Assembly: GCF_000411975.1 (NCBI RefSeq)
Contig: NZ_ASXG01000046.1
Coordinates: 62,001-126,000 of the forward strand
DNA length: 64,000 nt
Reading direction: 5' to 3'
DNA from: Amycolatopsis orientalis DSM 43388
GTDB taxonomy: Bacteria > Actinomycetota > Actinomycetes > Mycobacteriales > Pseudonocardiaceae
The translations under genes were made by a program, and so were the position numbers. The first letter of the stretch is position 1; the number at the start of each line of letters is the position of its first letter. Below are positions 1-9,014 of this stretch, piece after piece. The notes under the pieces are model-generated. The model ran no database searches and was not told the origin of the DNA. It worked only from the letters and a program-made list of their open reading frames with translations.

Positions 1-1147
1 GCTCGCCCAGCACGGGGTTCAGCGCATCGAACACCGCGCTGCCGAGCGCCGCGCTCGCCTCCCAGAACAGCATGGTCGGACCGTCCGGCGGCACCGCGGA
101 CAACAACGTTCCTTCCGGCACGACCACGTCGACGCCGCGCCAGGTGCCCGAAGTGAACGGCGTGGTCGGGTCCAGCAAAAGGGTCAGCGCGACGCCGATC
201 GCCGTCTTCGCGTCCAGGACGCCCGCGTTGATGCTGGTGCGCCCCTGCTCCGACGTGCCGGACAGGTCGGCTTCGAGGTGCCTGCCGCGCTTGCGGATCG
301 TCACCTGCACCGGGAACTCCAGCGTGTCGTCCTTCCCGTCGGCGTCGATCAGGCTGTGGCCCACGTAATCGCCGTCCGGAATCCGCTCGATGGCGGCCCG
401 CATCTGCTCCGCCGACACGTCGCACGCGTAGCGCAGCGTCCCGAGGTACGCGTCGAGCCCATAGCGTCCGATGTTCTCCCGCACCAGGCTCTCGCCGAGC
501 TTCAGCTGCTGGTTGATGCTCATGAAGTCGGGCAGCAGCAGTTCGCCGAAGCGGGAGTTGTCGAAGATGAGGCTGAACGTCGAGCGCACCGGCTCGCCCC
601 CCGACCACAGCAGCATCGGCGGGATGACGAGACCGTTTTCGTAGACGTCCTTCTTAGTGGCCGAAAACCCGCCGGGCACCACGCCGCCGATGTCGAGCTG
701 GTGAGCCCGCAGATTCACGAAGGAGACCGGCTTCCCGTCCGCGAACACCGGGCGGATGAAACAGACGTCGTTGACGTGGGTCCCGGCCCGGTACGGGTCG
801 TTGCAGATCAGCACGTCGCCCTCGGCCAGGTTCTCCGGTCCGTACTCCTCGACGGTGTTGCGCACCGCGTCGGCCATGGTCCCGGTGAACACCGGAAGAC
901 CGTTGCTCACCACGCTCATCGGGTACCCGGCGTCCGCCGGGCCGCTGATCGTGCAAGCGAAGTCGTACCAGTCCCGGATGATCGGCGAGAACGCTTCGCG
1001 CAGGAACCCGGTCGACATGTGCTCGACGGCGTAGCGCAGGCGGTTCACGATCACCGAAGCCGTGAACCGGTCGCACCCGTACCGCTGGGAAAACGCCTCG
1101 TCAGTCAGTTCGCGCAAGCGCGGCTCGGCTGTTTCCTCGTGGTTCAT
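1..1147 (-). CDS. Hydantoinase B/oxoprolinase-family subunit (HyuB-like), C-terminus beyond window
   Basis: The reading frame starts at the ATG at 1147 and stays open to the window edge, so about 382 N-terminal residues are visible and the C-terminal part is missing. The protein reads like the HyuB family: an early segment containing CNDPYRAGTHVNDV, then LRAHQLDIGG and a SATKKDVYENGLVIPPM stretch. HyuB proteins pair with HyuA in N-methylhydantoinase, 5-oxoprolinase and acetone or acetophenone carboxylase, where ATP drives ring opening or carboxylation. The start ATG overlaps the TGA of hyuA (ATGA), so the two are almost certainly co-translated. The substrate cannot be read from the sequence. 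Confidence 0.88.
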   Translation of the reverse strand, partial: MNHEETAEPRLRELTDEAFSQRYGCDRFTASVIVNRLRYAVEHMSTGFLREAFSPIIRDWYDFACTISGPADAGYPMSVVSNGLPVFTGTMADAVRNTVEEYGPENLAEGDVLICNDPYRAGTHVNDVCFIRPVFADGKPVSFVNLRAHQLDIGGVVPGGFSATKKDVYENGLVIPPMLLWSGGEPVRSTFSLIFDNSRFGELLLPDFMSINQQLKLGESLVRENIGRYGLDAYLGTLRYACDVSAEQMRAAIERIPDGDYVGHSLIDADGKDDTLEFPVQVTIRKRGRHLEADLSGTSEQGRTSINAGVLDAKTAIGVALTLLLDPTTPFTSGTWRGVDVVVPEGTLLSAVPPDGPTMLFWEASAALGSAVFDALNPVLGE

Positions 1148-3201
1148 GCCGCGCTCCTCTTGCGGATGATCAGTTCGCCGTACCGGCCGACGGCTGCCTC
1201 CTGGCCCGGAGCGACGAACGTGGTCGACAGCTTCTCGGTGACGATCGCCGGTCCGGGCAGCACGTCGCCCGCGCGCAACGCCGTGCGGTCGTAGACGCTG
1301 GCGTCCGCCCCGTCCTCGCCCATGCCGTCGAGATAGCGCAATCGCGTACGGCGCAGAGGCACGAGCGGTTCGCCCTCCCGCTTCGGCACCTCCGGGTACT
1401 CCACCTTCGGGGTGTCCAGGACAGCGCCGACGCGGAACGTCACCCCTTCCACCGCGACGCTTTCGAAACGGTTGCCCGACCGCGTTTCGTAAGTGTCGTG
1501 GAAGGAGGCGATCATCTCGGCGACCGCGTCCGCGTCGATCGTCCCCTCTCGCACCGGCACGAACGGGGTATCCCAGCTCTGTCCGACCAGGTGCGCGTCG
1601 AAGCTGCGCTGGAACGTCGCCTTCGCGCCGGCCGGAAGTCCTTCTCGCAGCTCAGTTTCCATCTCTTCGAACAGCGCGTCGATCCGCGACGCGGCCTCGC
1701 CGTCGAGCACGGTGTACGCGCTGCGGTTGACCGTGAACACCTGATCCGCCGAGAGAAGGCCCAGCGCGGAGAACAGCCCGGGGTTGGGCGGCACGATGAC
1801 TTGCTTGCACTTGAGCACGTCCAGGACGGCCGGCAGCAGCATCGGGCCGGCCGCGCCGTAGGCCACCAGACTGTGGTCGCGCGGGTCGACCCCGTGCTTG
1901 ATCGCGACGTTGAACAGGCCTTCGGCGATGTTGTTGATCGCCATCTCGTAGGCGTAGCGAACCCTTTGCGCGAGCGGGAAATCCGTGTCCAGAGCGGCGA
2001 ACGCCGCACGCGAGCGCTCGACGTCCAGCGAGACCTCGCCGCCGGCGAACGGGCCCGGTTCGAGAATCCCGATCATCAGGCAGGTGTCGGTGGTGGTCGG
2101 CTGCGTGCCGCCCCGGCCGTAGCACGCCGGTCCGGGCGTCGACCCGGCACTGCCCGGACCGACCTGGATCTCGCCGGTCGGGCCGATCGCGACGAGACTC
2201 CCGCCACCCGCGCCGATCGCGGTGATGTCATTGGCGAGCGCGTTGACGACCAGGTCGTGTTCCAGCTCGAACGTCGTGTTGACGTGCGGGCTGCCGCCGG
2301 CCACGACGCTGATGTCGCACGACGTCCCGCCGATGTCCGCGCACAGCAGCCGGTCCTCCCCGATCAGTGCGCCGAAGTGCGCCGAAGCGACGGTGCCCGC
2401 CGACGGCCCGGAGAACACGATGCGGAACGGATGCTCCATGGCTCGCTCGACCGGGACCAGAGTCGCGGCGCAGTCGGCGAAGTTCAGTTCCCCGGCGAAG
2501 CCGAGTTCGGCGAGGCCCGCTTCGAGTTTCGCGGTGTAGTCGCCGTAGATGATCTTCATGAAGGTGTCGATCACTGTCGTCGACGCCCTCGGGTATTCCT
2601 TGGCCAGCGGCGAGACCTCCGCTGAGATCGAGCACGCGACCCCGTCGCCGAGCACCTCGCGCACGAGTTCGCGCAACCGGATCTCGTGTGCGGGATTGAC
2701 GTAGGAGTTGATGAGGCAGATCGCCACGCCGTCCACGCCGCAACGCGCGAGCACTTCGAGCTGTGTCCGCGCGTGGTCCTCGTCCAGTTCGAACAACGCC
2801 GAGCCGTCGGCGAGCAATCGTTCGCGGACGCCGCGCCGCAGGTACCTCGGCACCAGCGGCCGGTCGGCGTCGCCGAAGCTGCGCCGCCAGTGCGGGTCGA
2901 GCAGCGCTTCGGCGGGCCGCCAGACGCGGCCGATGTCGAGGATGTCGCGATGCCCTTCGGTGGTGAGGAACGCGATCTTCGGCAGCTGCCGGGTGATCAC
3001 GGCGTTGAGCCCGTGCGTGCTCGCGTGGTTGAAGATCCGCGCGCCCGAGACGCCGAGCAGTTCCGCGCCGGCCAGCACCGGGCGGCACACCTCGGCGTAG
3101 TCCGTCGACACCTTCGCGGTGAGGATTTCCCCGTCCCGCAAGGCCACCACGTCGGTGAACGTCCCGCCGACGTCGACGGCGATCATCCCTGTGTCATTCA
3201 T
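1144..3201 (-). CDS. Hydantoinase A/oxoprolinase-family ATPase subunit (HyuA-like)
   Basis: About 685 residues, the usual HyuA length. It begins MNDTGMIAVDVGGTFTDVV, the first phosphate-binding loop of the actin-like ATPase fold, and carries a second loop, CADIGGTSCDISVV, near the middle. I chose the ATG at 3201 because the family starts just before this loop; an upstream in-frame start would add 37 unrelated residues. The gene sits 11 bp after a zinc-ribbon gene and overlaps hyuB by four bases. With HyuB it should form an ATP-dependent amidase or carboxylase. A zinc-ribbon partner and a neighbouring aldehyde dehydrogenase fit a ketone carboxylase at least as well as a hydantoinase, but this is inference. 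Confidence 0.88.
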   Translation of the reverse strand: MNDTGMIAVDVGGTFTDVVALRDGEILTAKVSTDYAEVCRPVLAGAELLGVSGARIFNHASTHGLNAVITRQLPKIAFLTTEGHRDILDIGRVWRPAEALLDPHWRRSFGDADRPLVPRYLRRGVRERLLADGSALFELDEDHARTQLEVLARCGVDGVAICLINSYVNPAHEIRLRELVREVLGDGVACSISAEVSPLAKEYPRASTTVIDTFMKIIYGDYTAKLEAGLAELGFAGELNFADCAATLVPVERAMEHPFRIVFSGPSAGTVASAHFGALIGEDRLLCADIGGTSCDISVVAGGSPHVNTTFELEHDLVVNALANDITAIGAGGGSLVAIGPTGEIQVGPGSAGSTPGPACYGRGGTQPTTTDTCLMIGILEPGPFAGGEVSLDVERSRAAFAALDTDFPLAQRVRYAYEMAINNIAEGLFNVAIKHGVDPRDHSLVAYGAAGPMLLPAVLDVLKCKQVIVPPNPGLFSALGLLSADQVFTVNRSAYTVLDGEAASRIDALFEEMETELREGLPAGAKATFQRSFDAHLVGQSWDTPFVPVREGTIDADAVAEMIASFHDTYETRSGNRFESVAVEGVTFRVGAVLDTPKVEYPEVPKREGEPLVPLRRTRLRYLDGMGEDGADASVYDRTALRAGDVLPGPAIVTEKLSTTFVAPGQEAAVGRYGELIIRKRSAA

Positions 3202-3212
3202 GAGGTCCGCCC

Positions 3213-3434
3213 TTACAGCGTGTCGGAGAGCAGATGGACCGGGCCGAGCCGGGACCACGGTTCGCGGTGGATCGAGTGCAGGCACTGCTGGCACTTCACC
3301 GTCAGGTACCACCCGCCCTCCGTGTTGACCGGATAGTGGGCGAGGTCCTCGGACCTGCAGTGCGGGCAGGAGCCTTCGACCGGTTTGCGTTCTAGGTATC
3401 GCCTGCGGCTGTCCGCCCGGCGTCGTTCAGTCAT
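3213..3434 (-). CDS. Small zinc-ribbon protein, possible third subunit of the HyuAB complex
   Basis: 73 residues. Two CxxC pairs (CPHC at residues 23-26 and CQQC at 48-51) form a likely zinc ribbon; the rest is basic and has no other recognisable domain. It lies immediately upstream of hyuA in the same orientation with 11 bp between them. Acetone carboxylases have a small third subunit, and this gene occupies a comparable position, but I cannot show sequence relationship to that subunit. A regulatory or assembly role is also possible. Confidence 0.7.
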   Translation of the reverse strand: MTERRRADSRRRYLERKPVEGSCPHCRSEDLAHYPVNTEGGWYLTVKCQQCLHSIHREPWSRLGPVHLLSDTL

Positions 3435-3473
3435 GGTTTTCCGCCTCCTGCCCCGCGATCGGTTGGCGCGCGG

Positions 3474-4946
3474 TCATTTCCCGGTCCCCACCACGAACGG
3501 GTCGCGGGCGCCGCTGGAGATGTCCAGCATCATGTTCTTGGTGGCCGTGTACTCGAGCAGCACGTCAGTGCCGCGTTCGCGGCCGTAGCCGCTTCGCTTG
3601 AACCCGCCGAACGGCGCGGTGGCGCTGATCGTCCGGTAGGTGTTGACCCACACGGTGCCCGCGGTCAGCTCCCGGCCCACCCGGTGCGCCCGGGCGAAAT
3701 CGGTCGTCCAGATCCCCGCGGCGAGGCCGTAATCGGTCCCGTTCGCAATGGCGACCGCCTCGTCCTCGTCGGAGTACCGCAGCACCGCGAGGACAGGGCC
3801 GAACACTTCCTGTTGCGCCAGGCGCATTTCCGGCGTTACGTCGGCGAACAGCGTCGGCGCGGCGAACAACGTGCCTTCGAAACCCTCCGGGTTTCCGCCC
3901 CCGAAGACCAGCTTCGCCCCGTCTTCGGCCGCGGCCGCCACGGCCTCTTGAATGCGGGCGAAGTGCCCTGCGTGCGCGACGGGTCCGACCTGGGTCGCCG
4001 GGTCGAACGGGTTGCCGAAAACGATCTTCCCGGCCAGCTTGGCGATGCCGTCCACCACCTCGTCGTGAATGCTCTCGTGCACCAGCAGCCGCGACCCGGC
4101 CACGCACGTCTGCCCGGCGGCAGCGAAAATCCCCGACACCGCACCGGGAATCGCGCGCGCCAGGTCCGCGTCCGGAAAAATGATGTTCGCCGATTTCCCG
4201 CCCAGCTCGAACAGGCCCGGCACCATGTGCCGCGCGGTGTTCGCCGCGATCCGGCGCGCCGCCTCGATCCCGCCGGTGAACGCCACCTTGTCGATGCCGG
4301 GGTGACTGGTCAGCGCTTGTCCCGTTTCGGCGGCGCCGGTGACCACATTGACGACGCCGGGCGGGAAACCGGCCTCCATCGCCAGCCGGCCCAGCGCGAG
4401 TGCGCTCGCGCTGGTGAATTCCGACGGTTTGAGGACGATCGTGTTCCCTGCCGCGACTGCCGGCGACAGTTTGTTCGCGGCGTTCTGCAGCGGCGAGTTC
4501 CACGCGCTGATCGCCGCAATCACCCCGAGCGGCTCGCGGACGGTGAAGTCGATGACATCGTAGCTGTCCTGCGGCTTTGTCTCGCCGAGCACCTTGTCCG
4601 CCGCGCCGGCGACGAACCGCGTGTTCCGCGCGGCGAAGACGTTCTGGCTCCGGTGTTCGCGGAAGACCTTGCCGTTGTCGCGGGCGTCGAGTTCGGCCAG
4701 CGCGTCGGCGTCGCGCTCGATCAGCTCCGCGAGCCGGAACAACAGCGCCGCGCGGTCGTGCGCCGGGGTGCGTCGCCAGGCCGGGAACGCCGCGCGGGCG
4801 GCGGCGACAGCCAAGTCCACGTCCGCAGCGGAAGCGGTCGTCAGCTGAGCCCAGGGCTTGCGCAGGTAGGGATCCACCGACTCGAACTCGCCGCCCGACC
4901 CGGGCCGCCACTCCCCGCCCACCAGGTGCTGCCGGCAGTCTTCCAC
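3474..4946 (-). CDS. NAD(P)-dependent aldehyde dehydrogenase
   Basis: 490 residues from a GTG start at 4946, preceded by GGAGG with five bases of spacing; a longer in-frame extension upstream has no family similarity. Family landmarks in order are the cofactor-binding SAWNSPLQN near residue 148, LKPSE near 172, the general base Glu247 in ELGGKS, and the nucleophile Cys281 in AGQTCVAGS. The length is typical of class 1/2 ALDHs, which oxidise an aldehyde to the acid in the cytoplasm. It ends 40 bp before the zinc-ribbon and hyuA genes and probably heads their operon. It may act on an aldehyde formed by the SDR or the hydantoinase-like complex; the substrate is unknown. Confidence 0.9.
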   Translation of the reverse strand: MEDCRQHLVGGEWRPGSGGEFESVDPYLRKPWAQLTTASAADVDLAVAAARAAFPAWRRTPAHDRAALLFRLAELIERDADALAELDARDNGKVFREHRSQNVFAARNTRFVAGAADKVLGETKPQDSYDVIDFTVREPLGVIAAISAWNSPLQNAANKLSPAVAAGNTIVLKPSEFTSASALALGRLAMEAGFPPGVVNVVTGAAETGQALTSHPGIDKVAFTGGIEAARRIAANTARHMVPGLFELGGKSANIIFPDADLARAIPGAVSGIFAAAGQTCVAGSRLLVHESIHDEVVDGIAKLAGKIVFGNPFDPATQVGPVAHAGHFARIQEAVAAAAEDGAKLVFGGGNPEGFEGTLFAAPTLFADVTPEMRLAQQEVFGPVLAVLRYSDEDEAVAIANGTDYGLAAGIWTTDFARAHRVGRELTAGTVWVNTYRTISATAPFGGFKRSGYGRERGTDVLLEYTATKNMMLDISSGARDPFVVGTGK

Positions 4947-5008
4947 CAGGTCCTCCAGGTCACTTCTTGACTGTGTCGATATTGCCTGACATTTAGTGTG
5001 TCGGCCGC

Positions 5009-5038
5009 AGTACACCTCGTCCGAGCACACCCTGTCAA
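5009..5038 (-). promoter_or_regulatory. Candidate promoter of the ALDH-hyuAB operon
   Basis: On the minus strand TTGACA (5038-5033) is followed after 18 bp by TGTACT (5014-5009), a good sigma70-type pair about 60 bp before the GTG start. A 12-base sequence at 4992-5003, nearly repeated at 5161-5172 in front of the divergent SDR, lies just downstream and could be an operator. Confidence 0.45.
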
Positions 5039-5100
5039 GCCTCTGGTGCCGGATGGATGGACCGGGTTCACCGAACCGGAAACCGAACGGAGCACCACCG

Positions 5101-5129
5101 TTGACGTTCTCCCGGACCACCCTTAAGGT
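5101..5129 (+). promoter_or_regulatory. Candidate promoter of the SDR-MFS-thioesterase operon
   Basis: TTGACG (5101-5106), 17 bp, TAAGGT (5124-5129), about 60 bp before the ATG at 5191. It is divergent from the promoter at 5009-5038, so one regulator could control both operons, although no regulator gene is adjacent. Confidence 0.4.
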
Positions 5130-5190
5130 GCGAATGTCAGACTTCAATCGATCAGTAAACTTTAGTGCATCGCAGGAAGGAAGGGGTCCG

Positions 5191-6087
5191 ATGGGCAGCC
5201 TGAACGGACAGGTCGCGCTCGTCACCGGCGGCGGACGAGGACTCGGCCGGAGCGTCTCCCGCGCGCTCGCCGCCGAGGGCGCCGCTGTCGCGATCGACGA
5301 CATCTACCGCGACGAGGCGGGCGTGAGCGCTGCCGAAGCCACCGCGGACGAGATCGAAACGACCGGCGGGCAGGCGCTCGCCCTGGCGGAGGACGTGACG
5401 ACTTCCGCGGGAGCCGAGGCGATGGTGAGCCGCACCGTCGAGAAGTTCGGCCGGCTCGACATCCTGGTCAACTGCGCGGGCAACATGGTCCGCGGCCCGC
5501 TTCAGGAGCTCACCGAACAGCAGTGGGACTCCCTGATCAACCTGCACCTGAAGGGGCATTTCCTCAGCTGCCGGGCGGCACTGCCGCACCTGCTGGCGCA
5601 GAACAGCGGCCGTATCGTCACCGTCGCTTCGCGCGGCGCTTTCTTCCAGGTGCCGGCGAACAAACGCGAGCCGAGGGACCAGCGCCAGCCGCCGAGCACG
5701 CCCTACAGCGCCGCGAAAGCCGGGATCATGGGCCTCACCACGACGCTCGCCGTGGAGCTGTGGGACACCGGCATCACGGTGAACTGCCTGCTCCCGAGCG
5801 CGACGACCCAGCTGTTCCCGGAGAGCAAACCGCGCATGGTGGGCGGGGTGCCCGCGTCCACCTCGCTCGATCCGGACGACGTCGCGCCGTCCGTCGTGTT
5901 CCTCTGCGGACCCGATGCGGAGGACATCAGCGGGAGGATCGTCTACGCCTCCGGCGGCGACCTCATCCTCTACGGCGATCAGCTCGACCTGCGGGGCAGC
6001 CGGATGATCCGCAAACAAGGCCGCTGGACGCCGGAGGAACTCGCCGCCGTCGTGCCGCCCATGCTCGGACTGCCCGCCAAGGCCTGA
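5191..6087 (+). CDS. Short-chain dehydrogenase/reductase (SDR)
   Basis: 298 residues, starting at the ATG at 5191 after a purine-rich GGAAGGAAGGGG ribosome site. It has the classical NAD(P) loop TGGGRGLG near residue 12, NCAG near 95, and the catalytic YSAAK near 172. An insertion before the catalytic Tyr (a Pro/Arg/Gln-rich loop) and a C-terminal tail make it about 45 residues longer than a minimal SDR. It is first in a plus-strand operon with an MFS transporter (30 bp gap) and a thioesterase, divergent from the ALDH-hyuAB operon. It probably oxidises a hydroxyl group of the substrate imported by the transporter; the substrate is unknown. Confidence 0.88.
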   Translation: MGSLNGQVALVTGGGRGLGRSVSRALAAEGAAVAIDDIYRDEAGVSAAEATADEIETTGGQALALAEDVTTSAGAEAMVSRTVEKFGRLDILVNCAGNMVRGPLQELTEQQWDSLINLHLKGHFLSCRAALPHLLAQNSGRIVTVASRGAFFQVPANKREPRDQRQPPSTPYSAAKAGIMGLTTTLAVELWDTGITVNCLLPSATTQLFPESKPRMVGGVPASTSLDPDDVAPSVVFLCGPDAEDISGRIVYASGGDLILYGDQLDLRGSRMIRKQGRWTPEELAAVVPPMLGLPAKA

Positions 6088-6117
6088 CCGTCCGGCATCC
6101 GCAAGAAAGGCGCGTCA

Positions 6118-7443
6118 ATGACGACCGTAAGACCTCACCACCGGATCATCGGCGGTTCCATCGGAACTTTTGTCGAATGGTACGATTTTCTTATCTATTC
6201 GCTGTCGGCCCCGGTGCTGGCCCGGCACTTCTTTCCCGCTTCGAACGAAGTCGCCTCGCTGCTGGGCACGTTCGGCATCTACGCCATCGCGTTCTTCATG
6301 CGCCCGCTCGGCGGGCTCTTCTTCGGCCGCCTCGGCGATCGGCACGGGCGCGTCCCGATCCTCTCGGTCACGGTGCTGTCGATGGGCGCCGCCACGATGG
6401 TGATGGGGCTTCTCCCCACCTACGGCTCGGTGGGCCTGTGGGCAACGGCGCTGCTGCTGTTGTGCCGTCTCGTGCAAGGCTTCGCCGTCGGCGGCGAGAC
6501 GAGCGGCGGAATGAGCTACGTCCTCGAGTCCGCACCGCCCGACCGCCGCGGACGGTGGGTCGGCGTAGTCGGCGCGACCGCGTTCCTTCCCGCCGCGGTA
6601 GCCGCGCTGTTCGTCCTGGCGCTGCGGAACGCCTTCGGGGATCAGGGTTACCTCACCTGGGCCTGGCGGATCCCGTTTCTCGCCGGCGCACTGCTCGCCG
6701 TCGTCGGCCTGTGGCTGCGCCGACGCCTCGACGATCCGGAGGAATTCCTCGAGGCGTCGCGCGAAGCACAACACGACTCGCCGGATCGGCCGAGCCGGAA
6801 ACTCCGGCTGAAATCGATCACCACCGTCGTATTGCTGATTTCGGTAATGGCCGTCTCCGGTTATCTGCTCAGCAGCTATTTTTACACTTTCCTGGTCGGC
6901 ACCGCCCGGCTCGGCGCGACAGCGGCCCTGTTGTCCAACGCCGCGGCCATCGTCGTGGTCTTCGTGCTTCTCCCGGTGGGCGGGGCGCTCTCCGACCGCA
7001 TCGGCCGGAAACCCTTGCTGATCGGAGGAACGCTCTGGTTGCTGGCCGGCGCGTACCCGGCGATGAAACTCGCCAGTTCGGGAACTGTCGCCGGCGCGTT
7101 CGCCGGACAGGTCGTGCTCGCGATCGGAATCGCCTCGGTCCATGCCGGCGGATTCGTGGCCATGCTGGAACTTTTCCCCACCGCCACCCGCTATTCGGGC
7201 CACGCCCTGGCGTACAACCTCGGTTTCGCGGTCTTCGGCGGAACGACTCCGCTGATCGCTTCCGCCCTCGTGTCCGGCACCGGCTCGACGCTCGCCCCCG
7301 CGTTCTACCTGATGGCGGCCGCGGTGCTCGGCCTGCTGGTCGCGCTGCGGACACCGGAAACCCGGGGAGTGAGCCTGCGTTCCGCCGCCGATCGAGACCG
7401 CGACCGGGAAGCCCCGGCCGAACGCCTGTCCTCCGGAAACTGA
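6118..7443 (+). CDS. MFS transporter, metabolite:H+ symporter type
   Basis: 441 residues, mostly hydrophobic, with about 12 membrane segments. The N-terminal GTFVEWYDFLIYS, the MFS loop GRLGDRHGRVP after segment 2, and RLVQGFAVGGE in segment 4 are hallmarks of the metabolite:H+ symporter family, which imports organic acids such as shikimate, citrate, alpha-ketoglutarate and aromatic acids. It follows the SDR and its TGA overlaps an ATG (TGATG) at the start region of the next gene. It is probably the uptake system for the compound handled by the neighbouring SDR, thioesterase and HyuAB enzymes. Confidence 0.88.
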   Translation: MTTVRPHHRIIGGSIGTFVEWYDFLIYSLSAPVLARHFFPASNEVASLLGTFGIYAIAFFMRPLGGLFFGRLGDRHGRVPILSVTVLSMGAATMVMGLLPTYGSVGLWATALLLLCRLVQGFAVGGETSGGMSYVLESAPPDRRGRWVGVVGATAFLPAAVAALFVLALRNAFGDQGYLTWAWRIPFLAGALLAVVGLWLRRRLDDPEEFLEASREAQHDSPDRPSRKLRLKSITTVVLLISVMAVSGYLLSSYFYTFLVGTARLGATAALLSNAAAIVVVFVLLPVGGALSDRIGRKPLLIGGTLWLLAGAYPAMKLASSGTVAGAFAGQVVLAIGIASVHAGGFVAMLELFPTATRYSGHALAYNLGFAVFGGTTPLIASALVSGTGSTLAPAFYLMAAAVLGLLVALRTPETRGVSLRSAADRDRDREAPAERLSSGN

Positions 7444-7454
7444 TGGGAAGAACG

Positions 7455-7913
7455 ATGCCCGACCGCACCACAGCCCCGGCCCGCGGCATGCACGAAATGA
7501 CGCCGCGGGAGATTACCGAAACCGTCCGCGCAGGTTTCGCGGGCGGAATCGGCATCGAGTTCACCGAGACGACCGGCGACGTGGTCCGTGCGCAATGGAA
7601 ACTTGCGCCGTCAATGCACCAGGCACACGGAATAGTGCACGGCGGCGCCTACTGCACCGTGGTCGAATCCCTCGCAAGCATCGGCGCTTCGGTGTGGTTC
7701 GGGCCGTCCGGACGCGTAGTAGGGGTCAGCAACACCACCGACTTCCTGCGCGCCCAAGACGAAGGCATCCAGTTCGGCGAGGCTCTGCCCCTGCACCGTG
7801 GTCGCTCGCAACAACTGTGGCAGGTATTCGTCAACGACACGCACGGGATCCTTGTCGCGCGCGGGCAGGTCCGGTTCCAGAATCTGCGGAAGGCCGACAA
7901 TGATCCAGCGTGA
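7455..7913 (+). CDS. PaaI/YbgC-type hotdog thioesterase
   Basis: 152 residues from the ATG at 7455, which has a GGGAAG ribosome site; an ATG at 7443 overlapping the MFS stop is an alternative adding four residues. The signature HGGAYCTVVESLASIGA near residue 60 is the active-site helix region of PaaI-type hotdog thioesterases, and VGVSNTTDFLRA follows. Such enzymes hydrolyse aryl- or acyl-CoA thioesters in the cytoplasm. It is last in the SDR-MFS operon, implying that a CoA thioester is formed in this pathway, although no CoA ligase is in this operon. Confidence 0.82.
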   Translation: MPDRTTAPARGMHEMTPREITETVRAGFAGGIGIEFTETTGDVVRAQWKLAPSMHQAHGIVHGGAYCTVVESLASIGASVWFGPSGRVVGVSNTTDFLRAQDEGIQFGEALPLHRGRSQQLWQVFVNDTHGILVARGQVRFQNLRKADNDPA

Positions 7914-8235
7914 ATGATCAGGCAGGCATGTCGCTTGAAGACTGTCACTCGGCAGACAAGCGCGATGCTGCGGACCATAGCGCTCCTGACCGCAGCACCG
8001 ATCCCGCAGGCCGGCCAACCCCTACTGGTGCCGCAGCAACGCCGAAACTAGCGGCGCTGTCGAAGACGAGGCCTGCGTAAACGAAGCCCTCGAATGGCCG
8101 AGGTAAGCCATTCGGTCTCGGTATCCGGCAACGCCCCGGAGCTTCTCGACGAAGGAAGCGCCCGATCAGCACGGGGACACGAAGGCGGCGCGAGCAGCCG
8201 GCCAGATGCTCCAGAGAGCGAACCTGTTCACAGTG
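7914..8235. other. Intergenic region without a recognisable gene
   Basis: This lies between the thioesterase (+) and the convergent GntR regulator (-). I see no frame with protein family features and no strong terminator hairpin. It is slightly less G+C-rich than the flanks and may hold gene remnants. Confidence 0.5.
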
Positions 8236-8952
8236 TCAGGATTCGACTCCGGACTCGCTCAACCCCGTCAGCCGCTCCCGGATGTCCGCGAAATGTTCGG
8301 TCATCGCGGTCCGGGCGAGGCGCGGATCACCCGCACGCAACGCCCGAACGATCGCCCGGTGCTGCTCGGCAGTGTGCGCGACGTTCTGCTCGTCCGTCGC
8401 CAGCGTCAGCGCGGACTCGGCCGCGTGGTAAGAGTCCCAGAACAGATCCACTAGCTGGCCTACCAGCGGATTCGCGAGGCCGGCGTACAGCGTGCGGTGG
8501 AACTCCCGGTCGACTTCCGGGTCCAGGGAGGTCCGGACCATCTCGTCGCACAACTCGTCTAGCCGCGCCAGCGTCCCGGCGGGCAGCGCGCCTGCCAGCG
8601 TGTCCATCGTGCCGACTTCGACGAGTTCGCGGATGTCGACCAGGTTGAGCAGACCGGCCGGTCCCCCGTCGGTCAGGGTCCGGAACACCAGCGACGGCGC
8701 AAGCACCGTCAGCGAACCTTCTCCGACGAACGTCCCGTGCCCGTGCCGGATGTCGACGATGCCCAGCGCCCGCAGGCCGCGGATCGCTTCTCGCACGGTG
8801 TTGCGCGATACCTCGAGATGGTCGATGAGTTCCAGCTCGGTGGGCATCGGGTCGCCGGCGCGCAGGCCGCGCTCGCGAATCAACCGCAGGATTTCGGCCG
8901 CGAGCGGATCCCCGCTCGCCGGACGCCTCCTGCCTGCCGTGGTTCGGGTCAT
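8236..8952 (-). CDS. FadR-subfamily GntR regulator, probable regulator of the sialic-acid operon
   Basis: 238 residues. An N-terminal winged helix-turn-helix (residues 15-80, with [24 protein letters not shown]) is followed by an all-helical FCD effector domain. This is the architecture of E. coli NanR. It is transcribed divergently from nanT, and the 108-bp space between them holds an 18-bp palindrome with an extra half site (9015-9041), the obvious operator. I infer that it represses the nan operon and responds to sialic acid or a breakdown product; only its location and family support this. Confidence 0.85.
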   Translation of the reverse strand: MTRTTAGRRRPASGDPLAAEILRLIRERGLRAGDPMPTELELIDHLEVSRNTVREAIRGLRALGIVDIRHGHGTFVGEGSLTVLAPSLVFRTLTDGGPAGLLNLVDIRELVEVGTMDTLAGALPAGTLARLDELCDEMVRTSLDPEVDREFHRTLYAGLANPLVGQLVDLFWDSYHAAESALTLATDEQNVAHTAEQHRAIVRALRAGDPRLARTAMTEHFADIRERLTGLSESGVES

Positions 8953-9014
8953 CGCAACCTCTCTCCCGGAACTCGCCCTTTACTTGAGACCGAAGCGCCT
9001 CTACTCTACCTCAC

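Noticed and set aside
5523..7913. 796-codon plus-strand open frame across the SDR and MFS genes
   Set aside because: Only the last 152 codons are a real protein (the thioesterase); the rest is an out-of-frame reading of the SDR and MFS genes.
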